Positions 5,404-5,828 of a stretch of 5,828 bases of DNA are shown here, in pieces. The notes beneath the pieces are model-generated. The model saw only the letters and a list, made by a program, of their open reading frames with translations, ran no database searches and was not told the origin of the DNA. The DNA lies in the NCBI GenBank assembly GCA_003223775.1, contig QHWK01000301.1, positions 4,228 to 10,055 of the forward strand, given 5' to 3'. Made by a program: the position numbers and the translations under genes. Position 1 is the first letter of the stretch; the number at the start of each line of letters is the position of its first letter. This stretch comes from Acidobacteriota bacterium (lineage in GTDB: Bacteria > Acidobacteriota > Vicinamibacteria > Vicinamibacterales > CAVVIG01).

Positions 5404-5828
5404 ATGAGACGCTCGCACCTGACGGCCGCCACCGTCGCGATCGCACTCGCCGCGTTCGGCATCGCGAGCGATCGCCGCGTCGCCGCGCAGCAGCGCGCCG
5501 AAGCGCACGACATGCAGCTGGTCGGCTTCCACGATCTCCAGGCGCGAAGCGCGTACCAGCCGGTGATTCACCGGCAGGGCGATCGCTTCATCGCCTACGT
5601 CGGGCATCACGGCGGCACGCAGCTGAATCCGCTGACGGGCAAACAGGAGAGCAACGGCACGTCGATTCTCGACGTCACCGATCCGAAGCGGCCGAAATAT
5701 CTCGCGCACGTGCCCGGAGAGGCGGGGCAGGCGGAGGCCGGCGGCGCGCAGATGGCGCGCGTGTGCGACGGCCGCGATCTGCCGCACGCCGACAAGAGCA
5801 AGGTGTATCTGCTGCGCACCTTCGGCAA
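5404..5828 (+). CDS. secreted LVIVD-repeat-type beta-propeller protein, 3'-partial
   Basis: The frame is open from the ATG at 5404 to the window edge, giving 141 residues of an incomplete protein. Residues 1-28 form a signal peptide: MRRSH basic start, hydrophobic TAATVAIALAAFGIA, and cleavage most likely at VAA-QQ. The mature part begins MQLVGFHDLQARSAYQPVIH (37-56), then IAYVGHHGG (63-71), NPLTG, and NGTSILDVTDPKRPKYLAHV (84-103). The last segment is a typical LVIVD unit (xSILDVTDPxxPxxL), normally repeated as propeller blades in surface or periplasmic proteins. EAGGAQMARVCDGRDLP (111-127) and KVYLLRTFG (133-141) also look like conserved segments of this family as I remember it. No catalytic residues can be assigned and the role is unknown. 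It is divergent from the DUF1501 gene, and the remaining blades should lie beyond the window. Confidence 0.85.
   Translation, partial: MRRSHLTAATVAIALAAFGIASDRRVAAQQRAEAHDMQLVGFHDLQARSAYQPVIHRQGDRFIAYVGHHGGTQLNPLTGKQESNGTSILDVTDPKRPKYLAHVPGEAGQAEAGGAQMARVCDGRDLPHADKSKVYLLRTFG

Noticed and set aside
4082..5446. 454-codon minus-strand frame overlapping DUF1501
   Set aside because: Arg/Gly-rich shadow of the DUF1501 gene. Only its last few codons (TLKMFRA) are of interest, as a possible displaced C-terminus.

Overview
The window is a GC-rich bacterial chromosomal segment. Codon third positions are overwhelmingly G or C, and four of the five genes encode proteins with export signals or of families that normally act outside the cytoplasm. 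The gene set is a PQQ-dependent dehydrogenase, a DUF1080 (3-keto-disaccharide hydrolase) protein, a DUF1501/DUF1800 pair and an LVIVD-type beta-propeller protein. This mix is typical of soil Acidobacteriota, especially Vicinamibacteria-like lineages; Gemmatimonadota or another oligotrophic soil phylum would also fit. The taxonomic call is inference from gene content and protein style, not from a marker gene.

Layout. Bases 3-1526 (+) are the 3' part of a quinoprotein dehydrogenase whose start lies before the window. A 75-bp gap follows with two tandem hairpins, the second a good terminator candidate. Bases 1602-2306 (+) encode a secreted DUF1080 protein. Three bases after its stop it meets a convergent gene: 2310-4073 (-) encodes a DUF1800 protein. 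Upstream of that on the same strand, with a 25-bp gap, 4099-5202 (-) encodes a DUF1501 protein with a twin-arginine signal. A 201-bp divergent intergenic region (5203-5403) carries plausible back-to-back promoters. From 5404 (+) to the window end runs the N-terminal part of a secreted LVIVD-type protein.

How the genes may work together. The dehydrogenase and DUF1080 protein are codirectional and both fit periplasmic oxidation and cleavage of sugars or alcohols, but the hairpin between them makes cotranscription uncertain. DUF1501 and DUF1800 form a recurrent two-gene unit of unknown biochemical role, here with strong Shine-Dalgarno sites. The most notable oddities are: a DUF1501 protein that stops abruptly after its conserved GTDHGT region, with a short out-of-frame tail that looks like the ordinary C-terminus; a quinoprotein active site with the Asp-x-Asp lanthanide-type signature but no vicinal cysteine pair; and a tandem palindromic element between genes 1 and 2. 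I found no RNA genes, CRISPR arrays, insertion sequences or defence genes.
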